A DNA stretch of 64,000 bases from Hymenobacter sp. BT188 (GCF_014333585.1 NZ_JACSCW010000006.1:62001-126000), one strand, 5' to 3'. Counted from the first letter of the stretch, positions 44,053 to 53,827 are shown. The notes: generated by a model from the sequence alone, not told the origin. Translations and numbers: made by a program.

Positions 44053-44325
44053 CTAAGCCACCTGCCGAATTTTGGGTGTGTGAGAGGCTACGTAGCTTAC
44101 AAAGTCGCCCACGGTGCTCAAAGGCACTTCATCGGGAATAGTGATTTTGAAGCTGCGCTCGAGCTCAAGAATAATGTCTACTACATCAACCGTGTCGAAG
44201 CCAAGCTCACGACTTAGGTTGCTGCCGATACGCAGGCGCGTGGGCTTAATAGCTTTACGCTTGCTGATGATGCGCAGCACTTGCTGCTCGATGGTAGAAG
44301 GGACAGAGGTAGATGAGGAAATCAT
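44053..44325 (-). CDS. Acyl-carrier-protein-like protein with Thr at the carrier position
   Basis: From the ATG at 44325 the product is 90 residues, typical of an ACP. The helix-II motif reads ELGFDTVDVVDIILELE, where canonical ACPs have DSL; the phosphopantetheine Ser is replaced by Thr45 (codon ACG). The remaining helix pattern (IPDEVPLSTVGDFVSYV) is normal. Either it is an unmodified ACP-fold protein or the Thr is used, which is not usual for holo-ACP synthase. It lies downstream of the RND permease across 107 bp, possibly at the tail of that operon. Confidence 0.78.
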   Translation of the reverse strand: MISSSTSVPSTIEQQVLRIISKRKAIKPTRLRIGSNLSRELGFDTVDVVDIILELERSFKITIPDEVPLSTVGDFVSYVASHTPKIRQVA

Positions 44326-44364
44326 ATTAAGGGAAGAATACAGACAAGGGGACTGTAAGACCTG

Positions 44365-44420
44365 AGAAATGAGATTTAGTTTACCAGGGCGGCTAGTATA
44401 ACGTCTCACTTCTCATTTCT
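44365..44420. repeat. 10-bp inverted repeat between the RND permease and ACP-like genes
   Basis: AGAAATGAGA (44365-44374) is matched by TCTCATTTCT (44411-44420) over a 36-base loop, with further partial pairing (AGAC and GTCT) outside. It lacks a T run on the minus strand and may reduce readthrough into the ACP-like gene. Confidence 0.4.
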
Positions 44421-44432
44421 TGTGTCTAAAGT

Positions 44433-47400
44433 TTAAGCTTCAGCTAAAACAGGTGGGCGAGTGGCGCGAATTTCTTCCGCGTCGGCGGGGGGCGTTACAG
44501 GGGCATCAGGGTCGTTTCCGGTAATCTTAGCACGGAGCCGTTCGTTGATCAAATACATTACAGGGACTACTACCAGGGTAATAATGGTTGCAAAGCTAAG
44601 ACCGAAAATAATCGTCCAAGCTAGTGGGCCCCAGAACACAACTGACTCGCCTCCGATGAAGAAGTGCGGCTCAAACGAGTTGAACATCTCATAGAAATCA
44701 ATATTCAAGCCAATTGCTAATGGGATAAGTCCTAGAATGGCTGCGGTGGCAGTCAAAATCACCGGATTCAGACGCGTCCGCCCCGCCAACACGATGGCCT
44801 GTCGCAGCGGCATGCCTTGAGAGCGAAGCATATCCGTAAATTCGACCAAGAGAATACCATTTTTCACCACGATACCCGCCAAGGCAATAATTCCTACACC
44901 GGTCATTACAATACTCACGTTCATGCCCGTGATGGCCAAGCCCAGCATTACCCCAATGATGGAGAAGATTACCTCCGTCAGGATGATGATCGGCTTGCTT
45001 ACCGAGTTAAACTGCGTCACCAGAATAATAAAGATGAGGGCCAACGCACCGACGGCAGCTATGCCAAGGAAGTCGCTGGTCTCTTTCTGATCTTCCTGCG
45101 CACCACCCATCTTAATGGTATAGCCAGCCGGAGTTGGGAAAGCTTTCAACGCCGTTTCAATCTCGCGCACCACATCGGGGCCAGTGAAACCGTTGAGTAC
45201 GTTCGACGAGATAGTAATCACTCGCTTCACGTCTTTGCGCTTAATGCCGCCATACGTAGTGCCGTACTTCACCTCAGCCACCGAAGAAATCGGCACCTGA
45301 CGGATCTGACCGGTAGCATCGCGGAAAGTGAGCGGCGAGTTCAGAATGGCGTTCACGTCTTCGCGGTAAGGCTTGGCGTAGCGCACCTGAATCGGATAAT
45401 CGTCGTCAGCGGTTTTGAATTTGCTGGCTTCGTAGCCGTAAATGGCCGTCCGCACTTCCATACCAATCTGGGCGGTGCTGATGCCTTCGCGGTTGGCCCG
45501 TACCCGGTCGATGTTCACGGCAATTTCCGGGTTGCGGTCTTCCAGGTTGGAGCGCAGATCTTCGATACCACCAATATTGGTGGAGTCGAGGTAGCTAATT
45601 ACCTTCTTCGACAGCTTGGCAAGCTCCGGATAATCGTCGCCGGATACTTCAATAGCAATAGGCTTGCCGGTAGGCGGGCCGCTGGCCTCCTGGTCTACCG
45701 AAACCTCAGTTCCCGGAATGCCTTTCACCACTTCCCGAATCTTGTCCATATAGGTAGAAGTGGCCGGACCAGTCCGCTCACTCAACTCCTTGAACGCTAC
45801 ACCAACTTTGGCCAGGTGCGACTGCGACACGCCCGTAGCCGTAGCTTCACCGGGGTCGCCGGCACCAATAGCGACGTTCGAGATAACCGATTCCACGTCA
45901 GGGTTATTACGGCCGATGACGCCGTAGATGCGCTTCTCCAACTCGCGGGCTACCGAGTCAGTTACCTCTACCCGCGTGCCTACTGGCATTTTCAGGTAGG
46001 TGTACACGAACTTAGGATCACCTTTCGGGAAGAAGTCAACCTTAGGCTGGCGGGCGGCCACGGCAAAGAAAGAGCCGATGAATAGCACCACCATGCTACC
46101 CATTATCAGCGCCGGGTGGCGAAGCGCCCACGTCACGACGCTCGCGTAGCCATTCTGGAAGCGGGGCAGAATCTTGGTCTGGAAGCCCGCAATCATGTGC
46201 ACGAACACGAACTTGTTCAGGAAGCACAGCACGATAACCGTAATCATTAGGTTGCCCACAAAAGGCGAACCCATCAAATACCCTATCAGAGCTATAAGCA
46301 GCAACACGCCCATTCCGATCAGGAAGTTCTTATCCAGCTTCGGCCGCTCGGCGTTATGGTGGTCTTCGCGCTCCATGAACGACACGGCAAACACCGGGTT
46401 CATGATGAAGGCTACAATAAGAGAAGCCATCAGCGTCAGGATGAGTGTAACGGGTAGGTAGAACATGAAGCTACCCACAATGCCCGGCCAGAACAGCAGC
46501 GGCACAAAGGGCGCCACCGTGGTCAGCGTACCGGCCAATACGGGCACGAATACTTCACCAGCTGCATACTTAGCCGCCTGCTTGGTCGTCATCTCGGGGT
46601 GCTCGTGCAGCAAGCGGTGCGTGTTTTCGATAACCACAATAGCGTCGTCCACCACAATGCCCAGCGCGAGCAGGAAGGCGAACAGCACAATCATGTTCAG
46701 CGAAAAGTCGAACGTCGGTAGCAGCACGAAGGCCAGGAACATGGAAAGTGGCACCGACAAGCCTACGAATAGGGCGTTGGTGGTGCCCATGAAGAACATC
46801 AGAATCAACGTTACCAAAAGGAAGCCGATGATAATGGTATTGATCAGGTCGTGCAGGGTTACGCGGGTGTCGTTAGACGTGTCGCCGGTTACGGTGATGT
46901 CCAGTTCCTTGGGCAGCGTCTTCTTCGAGTCGTCGATGATCTGCTTAATCTTGTCGGAGGCATCAATCAGGTTTTCACCCTGACGCTTTACCACGTTCAG
47001 CGTAATAGCAGGCTTGCCATCGAGGCGGGCGTAGCTTTCGCGCTCCTTGAAGGCGTCTTCTACCGTAGCAATGTCGCCGAGGCGAACAGCAGAGCCATTC
47101 AGGTTTTTGATCTGAATATCAGCAATGTCGGCGGCGCGGACATACTGACCAGCCACACGCACGGCGCGCTTCTGGTTGCCCACATCAATAGAACCACCTG
47201 AGATGGTGATGTTTTCGCCGGCAATAGCCCGCTGAATGTCCGTGAAGCCCAAGCGAGAAGCGCGGAGCTTATTCAGGTCTACGTCTACGTTTACCTGCTG
47301 CTCCAAGGCACCTACGATATCTACCCGGGTGATTTCGGGCAGCGCCTCAATCTTATCCTGGAAGTCATCGGCGAACTTCTTCAACTGAATCACCGACAGA

Positions 47401-47861
47401 TTACCTGCCAGGTTGATGTTCATGATAGGCAGCTCGGAGAGGTTTACCTCCTGCACCGTGGGGGGCGTGGGCAGGTCGCTGGGCAACTCCGAAGACGCCT
47501 TATCGACGGCATCCTTGATAAGCTGCTTGGCATACTGCACATCCACGTCGGAGCTGAACTCCACGTCTACGATGGCGTAGTCCTGGTTGGAAGTGGAGTT
47601 GATTTTCTTCACTCCATTCACCGACTTAATTTCCTTCTCGAGCTGGCGCGTTACCAGATTCTCGATGTCGGTGGGGGAAGTACCGGGGTATACCGTGGCC
47701 ACAATGATGCGCGGAATCACGATATCCGGAAACTTCTCCTTGCCTAGCTTGATATAGGCAAATACCCCAGCCACGCATAGCAGCAGCGTGATAATATAAA
47801 CGCTGGTCTTATTATCAATAGACCAACTGGTGGGCTTGAATTCTTTTTCGATGTCCTGCAT
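44433..47861 (-). CDS. RND efflux permease (HAE1/AcrB type)
   Basis: A 1142-residue inner membrane proton-driven pump subunit. It starts with the usual helix (VYIITLLLCVAGVFAYIKL) and the porter segment VATVYPGTSPTDIENLVTRQ. The proton-relay helix has LGIVVDDAIVVIENTHRLL near residue 405, holding the two Asp. A second permease half repeats the twelve-helix plan, with SIIGVMLGLAITGMNVSIVM late. Its adaptor and TolC-like partners are encoded just upstream on the same strand. The substrate is unknown; an HAE1-type multidrug or lipid exporter is likely. Confidence 0.94.
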   Translation of the reverse strand: MQDIEKEFKPTSWSIDNKTSVYIITLLLCVAGVFAYIKLGKEKFPDIVIPRIIVATVYPGTSPTDIENLVTRQLEKEIKSVNGVKKINSTSNQDYAIVDVEFSSDVDVQYAKQLIKDAVDKASSELPSDLPTPPTVQEVNLSELPIMNINLAGNLSVIQLKKFADDFQDKIEALPEITRVDIVGALEQQVNVDVDLNKLRASRLGFTDIQRAIAGENITISGGSIDVGNQKRAVRVAGQYVRAADIADIQIKNLNGSAVRLGDIATVEDAFKERESYARLDGKPAITLNVVKRQGENLIDASDKIKQIIDDSKKTLPKELDITVTGDTSNDTRVTLHDLINTIIIGFLLVTLILMFFMGTTNALFVGLSVPLSMFLAFVLLPTFDFSLNMIVLFAFLLALGIVVDDAIVVIENTHRLLHEHPEMTTKQAAKYAAGEVFVPVLAGTLTTVAPFVPLLFWPGIVGSFMFYLPVTLILTLMASLIVAFIMNPVFAVSFMEREDHHNAERPKLDKNFLIGMGVLLLIALIGYLMGSPFVGNLMITVIVLCFLNKFVFVHMIAGFQTKILPRFQNGYASVVTWALRHPALIMGSMVVLFIGSFFAVAARQPKVDFFPKGDPKFVYTYLKMPVGTRVEVTDSVARELEKRIYGVIGRNNPDVESVISNVAIGAGDPGEATATGVSQSHLAKVGVAFKELSERTGPATSTYMDKIREVVKGIPGTEVSVDQEASGPPTGKPIAIEVSGDDYPELAKLSKKVISYLDSTNIGGIEDLRSNLEDRNPEIAVNIDRVRANREGISTAQIGMEVRTAIYGYEASKFKTADDDYPIQVRYAKPYREDVNAILNSPLTFRDATGQIRQVPISSVAEVKYGTTYGGIKRKDVKRVITISSNVLNGFTGPDVVREIETALKAFPTPAGYTIKMGGAQEDQKETSDFLGIAAVGALALIFIILVTQFNSVSKPIIILTEVIFSIIGVMLGLAITGMNVSIVMTGVGIIALAGIVVKNGILLVEFTDMLRSQGMPLRQAIVLAGRTRLNPVILTATAAILGLIPLAIGLNIDFYEMFNSFEPHFFIGGESVVFWGPLAWTIIFGLSFATIITLVVVPVMYLINERLRAKITGNDPDAPVTPPADAEEIRATRPPVLAEA

Positions 47862-47879
47862 GGCTTAATTCCTAACTTC

Positions 47880-49007
47880 TTACAGGCTTACAACCTGTCC
47901 TTCGTTGATATTCTGATAGCCCGCTGAAATAACTTTGTCATTGGCGCTCAGGCCGCTGGTTACTTCTACTTCGCCATTATAAGTGGCACCGGTCTTGATG
48001 ACGCGCTTGCGAGCTACCGGCTGGTTGCCCTTTTGCTCCACCACATATACATAACTGTTTTGCTCGTCACGTTGCACCAAGTCAACTGGAATTACCGTGG
48101 CGTTCGGGCGGTTGTAGTTCAGGATGCGCACGGTAGCTACCATGTTGGGGCGCAGCTGTAGCTTCGACTTGCTATCGAGGCGCAGCTCCGTGGTGAAAGT
48201 GCGGCTCGTAGGGTTGATGGAACTGCTAACCACGCGCACGGTAGCTGGGAACTCCTGATTGCCCAGATCAGGGATAGCAACTACGGCCTTGTCGCCGGCC
48301 TTAATGCTGCCGGAGTAGCTTTCCGATACGTCGGCCAGAATTTTGCCCCCCGTACCACTTACGAGGCGCACTACCGGCGTACCTGGTGCTACTACTTCGC
48401 CCAGCTTTGGCAGAACTTCATCGGCAGTGCCTGCGAAAGGAGCAGTTACGTTGTACAGCTCGCGCTGACGGCCGAGGGTGCTCAGGTTGCGTTGCAGCGC
48501 TTCGTAGTTGTTCTTAGCCTGCAAAAACTGAATCTCGGTTCCAATTTTCTGGTCCCAGAGGCGCTTTTGCTTTTCATATACCACGCGAGCTAAGTCCAAG
48601 CGGGTGCGCAACTCGGCAATGTTGGATTCGAGTACACCAGCGTCGATGGTGGCGAGCACCTGTCCTTTGCGAACCCGGTCGCCGCGCTGTACGCGCAAGC
48701 TGGTAAGCGAACCACCGGAGCGGGCCGATACGGTAGCGTTCTGATCGAAATCGACGCGGCCCTGCACCTCTAAGTAGCTCTTAAAGTCGGCGGGCTTCAC
48801 GTTTAGCACCGATACGGGCACAATCTGAGCGGCAGCGGCAGTTGCAGCTGTATCAGTAGAACCAGCTTTGGCTTCCAGAGCGGCAATCTTAGCCTGATTT
48901 TCGGCCTGTTCTTTTTTCAGCGCGGCCAACTCAGCCTGCGGGTCCTTCTGCCCGCAGGCAGCTAGCAGCGTTAGGGCAAGAATGGCGGGAGTGATGCTGT
49001 ATTTCAT
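47880..49007 (-). CDS. RND efflux periplasmic adaptor lipoprotein
   Basis: From the ATG at 49007 the product is 375 residues with a lipoprotein signal (LTLLAACGQ). The upstream GTG at 49025 would bury the signal. A short coiled coil follows ([20 protein letters not shown]), then the split lipoyl domain ([20 protein letters not shown]), an alpha-hairpin ([20 protein letters not shown]) and the beta-barrel and membrane-proximal domains. It bridges the RND pump and TolC. It lies 18 bp before the permease. Confidence 0.92.
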   Translation of the reverse strand: MKYSITPAILALTLLAACGQKDPQAELAALKKEQAENQAKIAALEAKAGSTDTAATAAAAQIVPVSVLNVKPADFKSYLEVQGRVDFDQNATVSARSGGSLTSLRVQRGDRVRKGQVLATIDAGVLESNIAELRTRLDLARVVYEKQKRLWDQKIGTEIQFLQAKNNYEALQRNLSTLGRQRELYNVTAPFAGTADEVLPKLGEVVAPGTPVVRLVSGTGGKILADVSESYSGSIKAGDKAVVAIPDLGNQEFPATVRVVSSSINPTSRTFTTELRLDSKSKLQLRPNMVATVRILNYNRPNATVIPVDLVQRDEQNSYVYVVEQKGNQPVARKRVIKTGATYNGEVEVTSGLSANDKVISAGYQNINEGQVVSL

Positions 49008-49051
49008 GGAGGGGAAGCGGTTCACTAACTAACTGAAAGGATGAAAAAAGG

Positions 49052-49106
49052 TGCGACTGGGGGGCTTTTTTGTGCCCTATCAGGAGCAAAAAGCCCCCCA
49101 GTCGCA
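49052..49106. repeat. Inside-out inverted GCCCCCC pair between tolC-like and adaptor genes
   Basis: TGCGACTGGGGGGCTTTTT (49052-49070) pairs perfectly with AAAAAGCCCCCCAGTCGCA (49088-49106), 19 bp with a 17-base loop. The T and A runs lie on the loop side of the stem, so this is not an ordinary intrinsic terminator. It lies inside the efflux operon. Confidence 0.8.
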
Positions 49107-49113
49107 GCTATGA

Positions 49114-50667
49114 TTATTTGGTGCTTTGATATAGCGTACCAGCGGCCTTATCGAAATCGACTTTAGCTACCAGCGCATCATAAAGCGAAGTGTAATAGTT
49201 GGTCTGAGCTTGGCGCAAATCAGTTTCAGCCGTAATCACCTCCAGGTTGGAGCCTACGCCCTCCTGAAACTTAATCTTGGCTACCCGCGCTACTTCCGTG
49301 GCTAGCTCAAGGTTAGCCTTTTGATTGGCTAGCACGTCAAGCGTGTTTTGCAAACTAGTCTCGCTCTGACGGCGCTCCAAGTCGATGCCTTGCTGCAAAG
49401 TGGTGAAGCCCTTTTGTACTTGCTCCAGTGCTAGTTTACCTTGCTGAATAGAGGCGCGCTTACGGAAGCCATCGAACACCGGAATCTGCAACGCCAAGCC
49501 GTAGTTGCCGAAGCCAAACCAGTTCTGATTCAGAACTTGCCGCCCACTGGGCGTGGTAGCTCTGGAATTGGGTCCGCGAAAATCAAGTAGCCCGCCCAGG
49601 CGCGGATCAGAGCCAATGAAACCGTAGTTGGCGGTGAGATTGAGCGAAGGCAGGTAGCCTGCCCGGCGGTTGCGCACATCAAGCGCGGCCAGGTCACGCT
49701 GGGTTTCCAGCACTTGGTATTCAATGCGGCGGCTATAGTCGAACTCGTTGCCGGCGCTTTGTAGGCGGTTGCGCTCAGCCTCTACCACGGCCGCGTCGAG
49801 GCGGTCGGTGAGGTTGACGGCCTGACGCTGGTCGAGGCCCATCTGAAACTTAAGCAGGGCCACACTCAGATCAATCAGGCGGGTGGCATTTTGCTGCTCA
49901 ATGCGCAGGTTATTGAGCTGCACCTGCAGGCGCTGCACGTCCAGCTTTTCGACAAAGCCTTCCTTAAACGTCTGCTCGGTCTGGTAGAGCAATGTATCGA
50001 GGCGCTGCACGTTACGGGCTAGCAGCTGTAGCCGCTCACTAGCCACCAAGGTGCTATAGTAGGCTTTTGATACCTGCTCCACCACCTCAATTTCCGTTTG
50101 CTGGCTTTGGCGCACCGCTAGCTTCTCATACACTTTAGCGGCTTTCAGTCCCAGAAAAACGGAAGCATTGAACAGAGGCTGCGAAGCATTAACCGCAGCA
50201 TTTCCTTGATAGCGTAAACCAAACGCAAGCGGCTGAGGACCAGACGACTCCACTTGTGTATAAGCGGGCTCCAACACTACACTCTGGCCGCTTTGCACGT
50301 TGCGCAACTGATCGGGCGTGAGGGTGGTACCATTGAGAGTGCCAGCTCCACCTGCGAAAGCGCCAAAATCGACGAGCTGGCGCTGAAGCTTGAAATTGTC
50401 CGTTACGCCACCCCCAATGTTGATCTGAGGCAAGCCACTGGCCTTTACTTCATTCACCCGCGCCGACGCAATCTGCTCGTTGAGGCGCTGTGATTGGAGG
50501 GTTGACTTGTTCTGCAAGGCATAGTCGATGGCCTGCTGTAAGCTCAGCGTCATAGGCGCGCTAGAAGCCGGCGACTGGCCCGTGGAGGGCGTTTGGGCGA
50601 GTAATTGGTGCAGCCCTAGAAAGCTCAGCACCACAGCGAGCATTAGAAGGCGAAACGTGTTTTTCAT
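49114..50667 (-). CDS. TolC family outer membrane channel
   Basis: A 517-residue protein with a signal peptide (residues 1-25, ending LLAQ) and two TolC-like helical repeats. MTLSLQQAIDYALQNKSTLQ opens the first, and LALQIPVFDGFRKRASIQQG near residue 390 opens the second. Trimers form the outer membrane exit duct. It is the first structural gene of the efflux operon, 33 bp after tetR. Confidence 0.92.
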   Translation of the reverse strand: MKNTFRLLMLAVVLSFLGLHQLLAQTPSTGQSPASSAPMTLSLQQAIDYALQNKSTLQSQRLNEQIASARVNEVKASGLPQINIGGGVTDNFKLQRQLVDFGAFAGGAGTLNGTTLTPDQLRNVQSGQSVVLEPAYTQVESSGPQPLAFGLRYQGNAAVNASQPLFNASVFLGLKAAKVYEKLAVRQSQQTEIEVVEQVSKAYYSTLVASERLQLLARNVQRLDTLLYQTEQTFKEGFVEKLDVQRLQVQLNNLRIEQQNATRLIDLSVALLKFQMGLDQRQAVNLTDRLDAAVVEAERNRLQSAGNEFDYSRRIEYQVLETQRDLAALDVRNRRAGYLPSLNLTANYGFIGSDPRLGGLLDFRGPNSRATTPSGRQVLNQNWFGFGNYGLALQIPVFDGFRKRASIQQGKLALEQVQKGFTTLQQGIDLERRQSETSLQNTLDVLANQKANLELATEVARVAKIKFQEGVGSNLEVITAETDLRQAQTNYYTSLYDALVAKVDFDKAAGTLYQSTK

Positions 50668-50700
50668 AAAAAGCGGGAAGCAGTAAGCGAATCGTTGTTC

Positions 50701-51315
50701 TTATTCCTGTTCCGTCACCTGACGGTACTCATTAATCAGCTTGTGGCCCCGGAGCGTGGCCGACCCAATCATAAAGTGCTCGAGGCAAATGCTTTGCACT
50801 CGACCTGGATCAAACTGGCGGGGTGGATAGAGTTCAGCGTTGAAGGCTAGTTCTATTTGGGCTAACCTAAGGCGGGACAGCACTGCTATATCAAGGTCGG
50901 CGCGGTAAAGGCCCTCGCTGATGCCACGACGTAGGTTGTCGGTAATCATTTCGAGGATAAATTGGTTTTTGTGATCGACCCACACTTGCCAGGCTTGGGG
51001 ATGATATTTCTGGAGGTCGTAGAAGATACTGGGATGAATATTGGTCATGAGGTGCTTGCTCCACTCCATCATCTGAAACAACTCTTCCAGCGCATTGTCT
51101 GCCTTAGCTGCCATGCCGGCGCAGTCAGCTTCTTCATGCGCCAGAAAGTGAACCATCACAGCATGCACGATCTGATCTTTATTCTCAAACCATTTGTACA
51201 ACGTCTTTTTCGACATGGCCAAGTTTGTAGCAATGTCGTCCATCGATACACTCTTGATACCGTTGCGCATGAATAGCGCTTTAGCTGATAGTAAGATGCG
51301 GTCTTTGATTTCCAT
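50701..51315 (-). CDS. TetR/AcrR family repressor of the efflux operon
   Basis: The start at 51315 (MEIKDRILLSAKALFMRNGI) gives 204 residues. The helix-turn-helix is SVSMDDIATNLAMSKKTLYK near residues 22-41, followed by WFENKDQIV. The C-terminal domain is the variable ligand-binding part. It heads the tetR-tolC-adaptor-RND operon, so it should regulate all four genes, itself included. A palindromic candidate operator overlaps its promoter (51326-51365). Confidence 0.9.
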   Translation of the reverse strand: MEIKDRILLSAKALFMRNGIKSVSMDDIATNLAMSKKTLYKWFENKDQIVHAVMVHFLAHEEADCAGMAAKADNALEELFQMMEWSKHLMTNIHPSIFYDLQKYHPQAWQVWVDHKNQFILEMITDNLRRGISEGLYRADLDIAVLSRLRLAQIELAFNAELYPPRQFDPGRVQSICLEHFMIGSATLRGHKLINEYRQVTEQE

Positions 51316-51325
51316 AATTCCGGTA

Positions 51326-51365
51326 CAAAGATACACAGGAAACTTTTATTGAATCCAAAGTTTCC
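51326..51365 (-). promoter_or_regulatory. tetR promoter with palindromic operator
   Basis: TATCTTTG on the minus strand (51333-51326) lies 10 bases from the ATG. Upstream, GGAAACTTT (51338-51346) and AAAGTTTCC (51357-51365) form a perfect 9-10-9 inverted repeat covering the -33 region. This is the expected place and form for a TetR operator. Binding is inferred. Confidence 0.6.
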
Positions 51366-51559
51366 ATTAATTTTTTGAAATCTTTTGCCCGGCTATCTAG
51401 TAGCTAGGCAGACGCTGGGGGGCAAATCTTACTTTACACTTCGCCAACTTTATTTTTCGGGGCCGCAAATTTGCCCCCCACACGTTGCTTTGGGGCTTCC
51501 TCTCTACTTTACCGTACCTTAGGCTCGTCATTCATTCCTCCGCCCCAATTTCTGCTTCC

Positions 51560-52039
51560 ATGAAAATTCGTACCGGCTTCGGCTACGACGTACACCAACT
51601 CCGGGAGGGCCTGCCCTTCTGGCTCGGGGGCATTCAGGTGCCGCACACCCACGGCGCCCTGGGCCACTCCGATGCCGATGTGCTCATCCACGTTATCTGT
51701 GATGCGCTGCTAGGCGCGGCCAATCTGCGCGACATCGGCTTTCACTTCCCCGACACCGATCCGCAGTACAAAGGCATCGACAGCAAACGTTTGCTGGCCC
51801 AAGTGGTGCGCCTGCTCCACGAGCGCGGCTACACCATAAGTAACATCGACTCGACCATCTGCCTGGAGCAGCCGAAGGTTAATCCGCACATCTCGGAAAT
51901 GCAGCGCGTGTTAGCTGAAGTCATGGGCATTGAAGCTGATGATATCTCTATTAAAGCGACCACCACCGAAAAGCTCGGCTTTGTGGGTCGGAAAGAGGGT
52001 GTCGCGGCTTATGCTTCCGTGCTTATCATTAAGCTGTAA
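51560..52039 (+). CDS. ispF: 2-C-methyl-D-erythritol 2,4-cyclodiphosphate synthase
   Basis: The start at 51560 (MKIRTGFGYDVHQL) is canonical; the longer frame from 51485 is ignored. The 159-residue enzyme of the MEP isoprenoid pathway has metal ligands in GYDVHQL (Asp10, His12) and GHSDADVLIHVICDALLGA, and the C-terminal TTTEKLGFVGRKEG. It releases CMP to give MEcPP, feeding undecaprenyl synthesis by UppS elsewhere in the window. It stands alone, with a GCCCCCC motif upstream at 51473. Confidence 0.95.
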   Translation: MKIRTGFGYDVHQLREGLPFWLGGIQVPHTHGALGHSDADVLIHVICDALLGAANLRDIGFHFPDTDPQYKGIDSKRLLAQVVRLLHERGYTISNIDSTICLEQPKVNPHISEMQRVLAEVMGIEADDISIKATTTEKLGFVGRKEGVAAYASVLIIKL

Positions 52040-52112
52040 GGCTTAAGCTAAAAGCAATTTTTTCGCACTTCCTGCGTCATTTCCTTCCTGATTCATTCAC
52101 TTTTTCCACCCC

Positions 52113-53813
52113 ATGCAGAAAAACACGTTCTACGCCCTGCTGTTGGCGGCCTGCTGTGCTACCTCCGCTGTAGCCCAGGATGCGCCCACCAAGCGTAAAG
52201 TCAAAGTAAAGCGCAAGCAGAAAACGGAAGCCCCTACCAAAGAGGGCGCCGAACCCAACGTCAGCGCTGCCACAGCCACTGCCACCGATTGGGCCGCTAC
52301 CTATGGCCCCACCATTACGCAGGCCGATCTACGTCAGCACCTCACGATTCTGGCCTCCGACGCTTACGAGGGTCGCGAAACCGGTGAGAAAGGTCAGAAA
52401 ATGGCCGCTGAGTACATCAGCAAGCAGTTTAAAGACCTGGGCCTAACTGGTCCCGTTCAGGGTTCGGACAATCCATATCTTCAACACTTCACCATGGTGC
52501 GCTCCACCTGGGCTGATGGTGCTACCATGAAAGTAGGTGGCCAGACCTATAAGTGGCTGACTGATTTCTACGCGATGGGCGCTTCGCCATTCCAGCAGGA
52601 AACGGCTATTCAGCCGGTATTTGCTGGCTACGGCATTGAGCAGGATGGCTACTCTGACTATGCTAGCTTGGGCGATGTGAAAGGGAAAGACCTGATTATT
52701 CTCTTGGGCGAGCCGATGAACGCGCAGAAGCAGCCGGTACTCGGTAAAGATGGTTCTCCGAGCAAGTGGGGCACCGACTACCGCGCCAAATCGGCTATGG
52801 CTACGCAAAAGGGTGCCCGCAGCGTCTTCTTTATTGATACCGACCCGAACGGCAACTTCCCCAAGCTGGCCGCTCGCATGGCGCCTTACATCAGCCGGCC
52901 AAGCATCACGTTCAAAGAAGCACCCGCGGCAGCTAATCCTCGGGTAGCTACTTTCTTCGTTTCGCCGGTCGTGGGGGGCAAAATGCTCGGTACTACCGCC
53001 GCGGCGCTTGCTCAGTATCAGACGTCAGTAGGCAAAGCTGGCAAGCCCGTAGCGGCTACGTTCAAGCCGGCAAAGGTGAGCATCAACGCCGCCAAGAAGC
53101 TGGAAGATTTCACGACGGAGAACGTGTTGGGCTACTTGGAAGGCACCGATAAGAAGGACGAGCTATTAGTAGTATCGGCGCACTACGACCACATCGGCAT
53201 CGTTGACGGCGAGGTAAATAACGGCGCCGACGACGACGGCTCCGGTACGGTATCGGTTATCGAAATGGCGCAAGCGTTTACCCAAGCCAAGAAAGAAGGT
53301 CACGGCCCACGTCGCAGCATTCTGTTCCTGACCGTAACGGGCGAGGAAAAAGGTTTGCTGGGCTCGGAGTATTACACCGATCATCCGGTGTTTCCGCTGG
53401 AGAAAACCATTGCTGACCTGAACATTGACATGGTTGGCCGCACCGATAAGGAGCACGAAGGCAAAGGCGACTACGTGTACGTTATTGGCTCTGATAAGCT
53501 CTCCTCAGAGCTGCACGCCATCAATGAGGCGGCCAATAAGAAGTACACGAACATCGACATGGACTACCGCTTCAACGACCCGGAAGATCCTAACCGCTTC
53601 TACTACCGCTCTGACCACTATAACTTCGCCAAGCACAAGATTCCAGTGGCCTTCTACTTCAACGGCGTGCACGATGACTACCACGCCGCCGGCGACGAAG
53701 TTGAGAAAATCGAGTTTCCGAAGATGGAAAAGCGCGCTCAGTTGGTATTCTATACTGCCTGGGAGCTAGTTAACCGCGACAATCGAATCGTAGTTGATTC
53801 GAGCAAACCTTAA
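52113..53813 (+). CDS. Secreted M28 family zinc aminopeptidase
   Basis: A 566-residue exported peptidase: signal peptide (residues 1-21, ending AVAQ), a basic spacer (KRKVKVKRKQKTE), a PA-type insert (about 130-290) and the M28 catalytic domain (about 340-560). Zinc ligands and catalytic acids appear in SAHYDHIGIVDGEVNNGADD, TGEEKGLLGSEYY, NIDMVGRTD and NGVHDDYHAAGD. It should remove N-terminal residues from peptides in the periplasm or outside. A terminator follows. Confidence 0.93.
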   Translation: MQKNTFYALLLAACCATSAVAQDAPTKRKVKVKRKQKTEAPTKEGAEPNVSAATATATDWAATYGPTITQADLRQHLTILASDAYEGRETGEKGQKMAAEYISKQFKDLGLTGPVQGSDNPYLQHFTMVRSTWADGATMKVGGQTYKWLTDFYAMGASPFQQETAIQPVFAGYGIEQDGYSDYASLGDVKGKDLIILLGEPMNAQKQPVLGKDGSPSKWGTDYRAKSAMATQKGARSVFFIDTDPNGNFPKLAARMAPYISRPSITFKEAPAAANPRVATFFVSPVVGGKMLGTTAAALAQYQTSVGKAGKPVAATFKPAKVSINAAKKLEDFTTENVLGYLEGTDKKDELLVVSAHYDHIGIVDGEVNNGADDDGSGTVSVIEMAQAFTQAKKEGHGPRRSILFLTVTGEEKGLLGSEYYTDHPVFPLEKTIADLNIDMVGRTDKEHEGKGDYVYVIGSDKLSSELHAINEAANKKYTNIDMDYRFNDPEDPNRFYYRSDHYNFAKHKIPVAFYFNGVHDDYHAAGDEVEKIEFPKMEKRAQLVFYTAWELVNRDNRIVVDSSKP

Positions 53814-53827
53814 GTTTTTAGTTGGTG

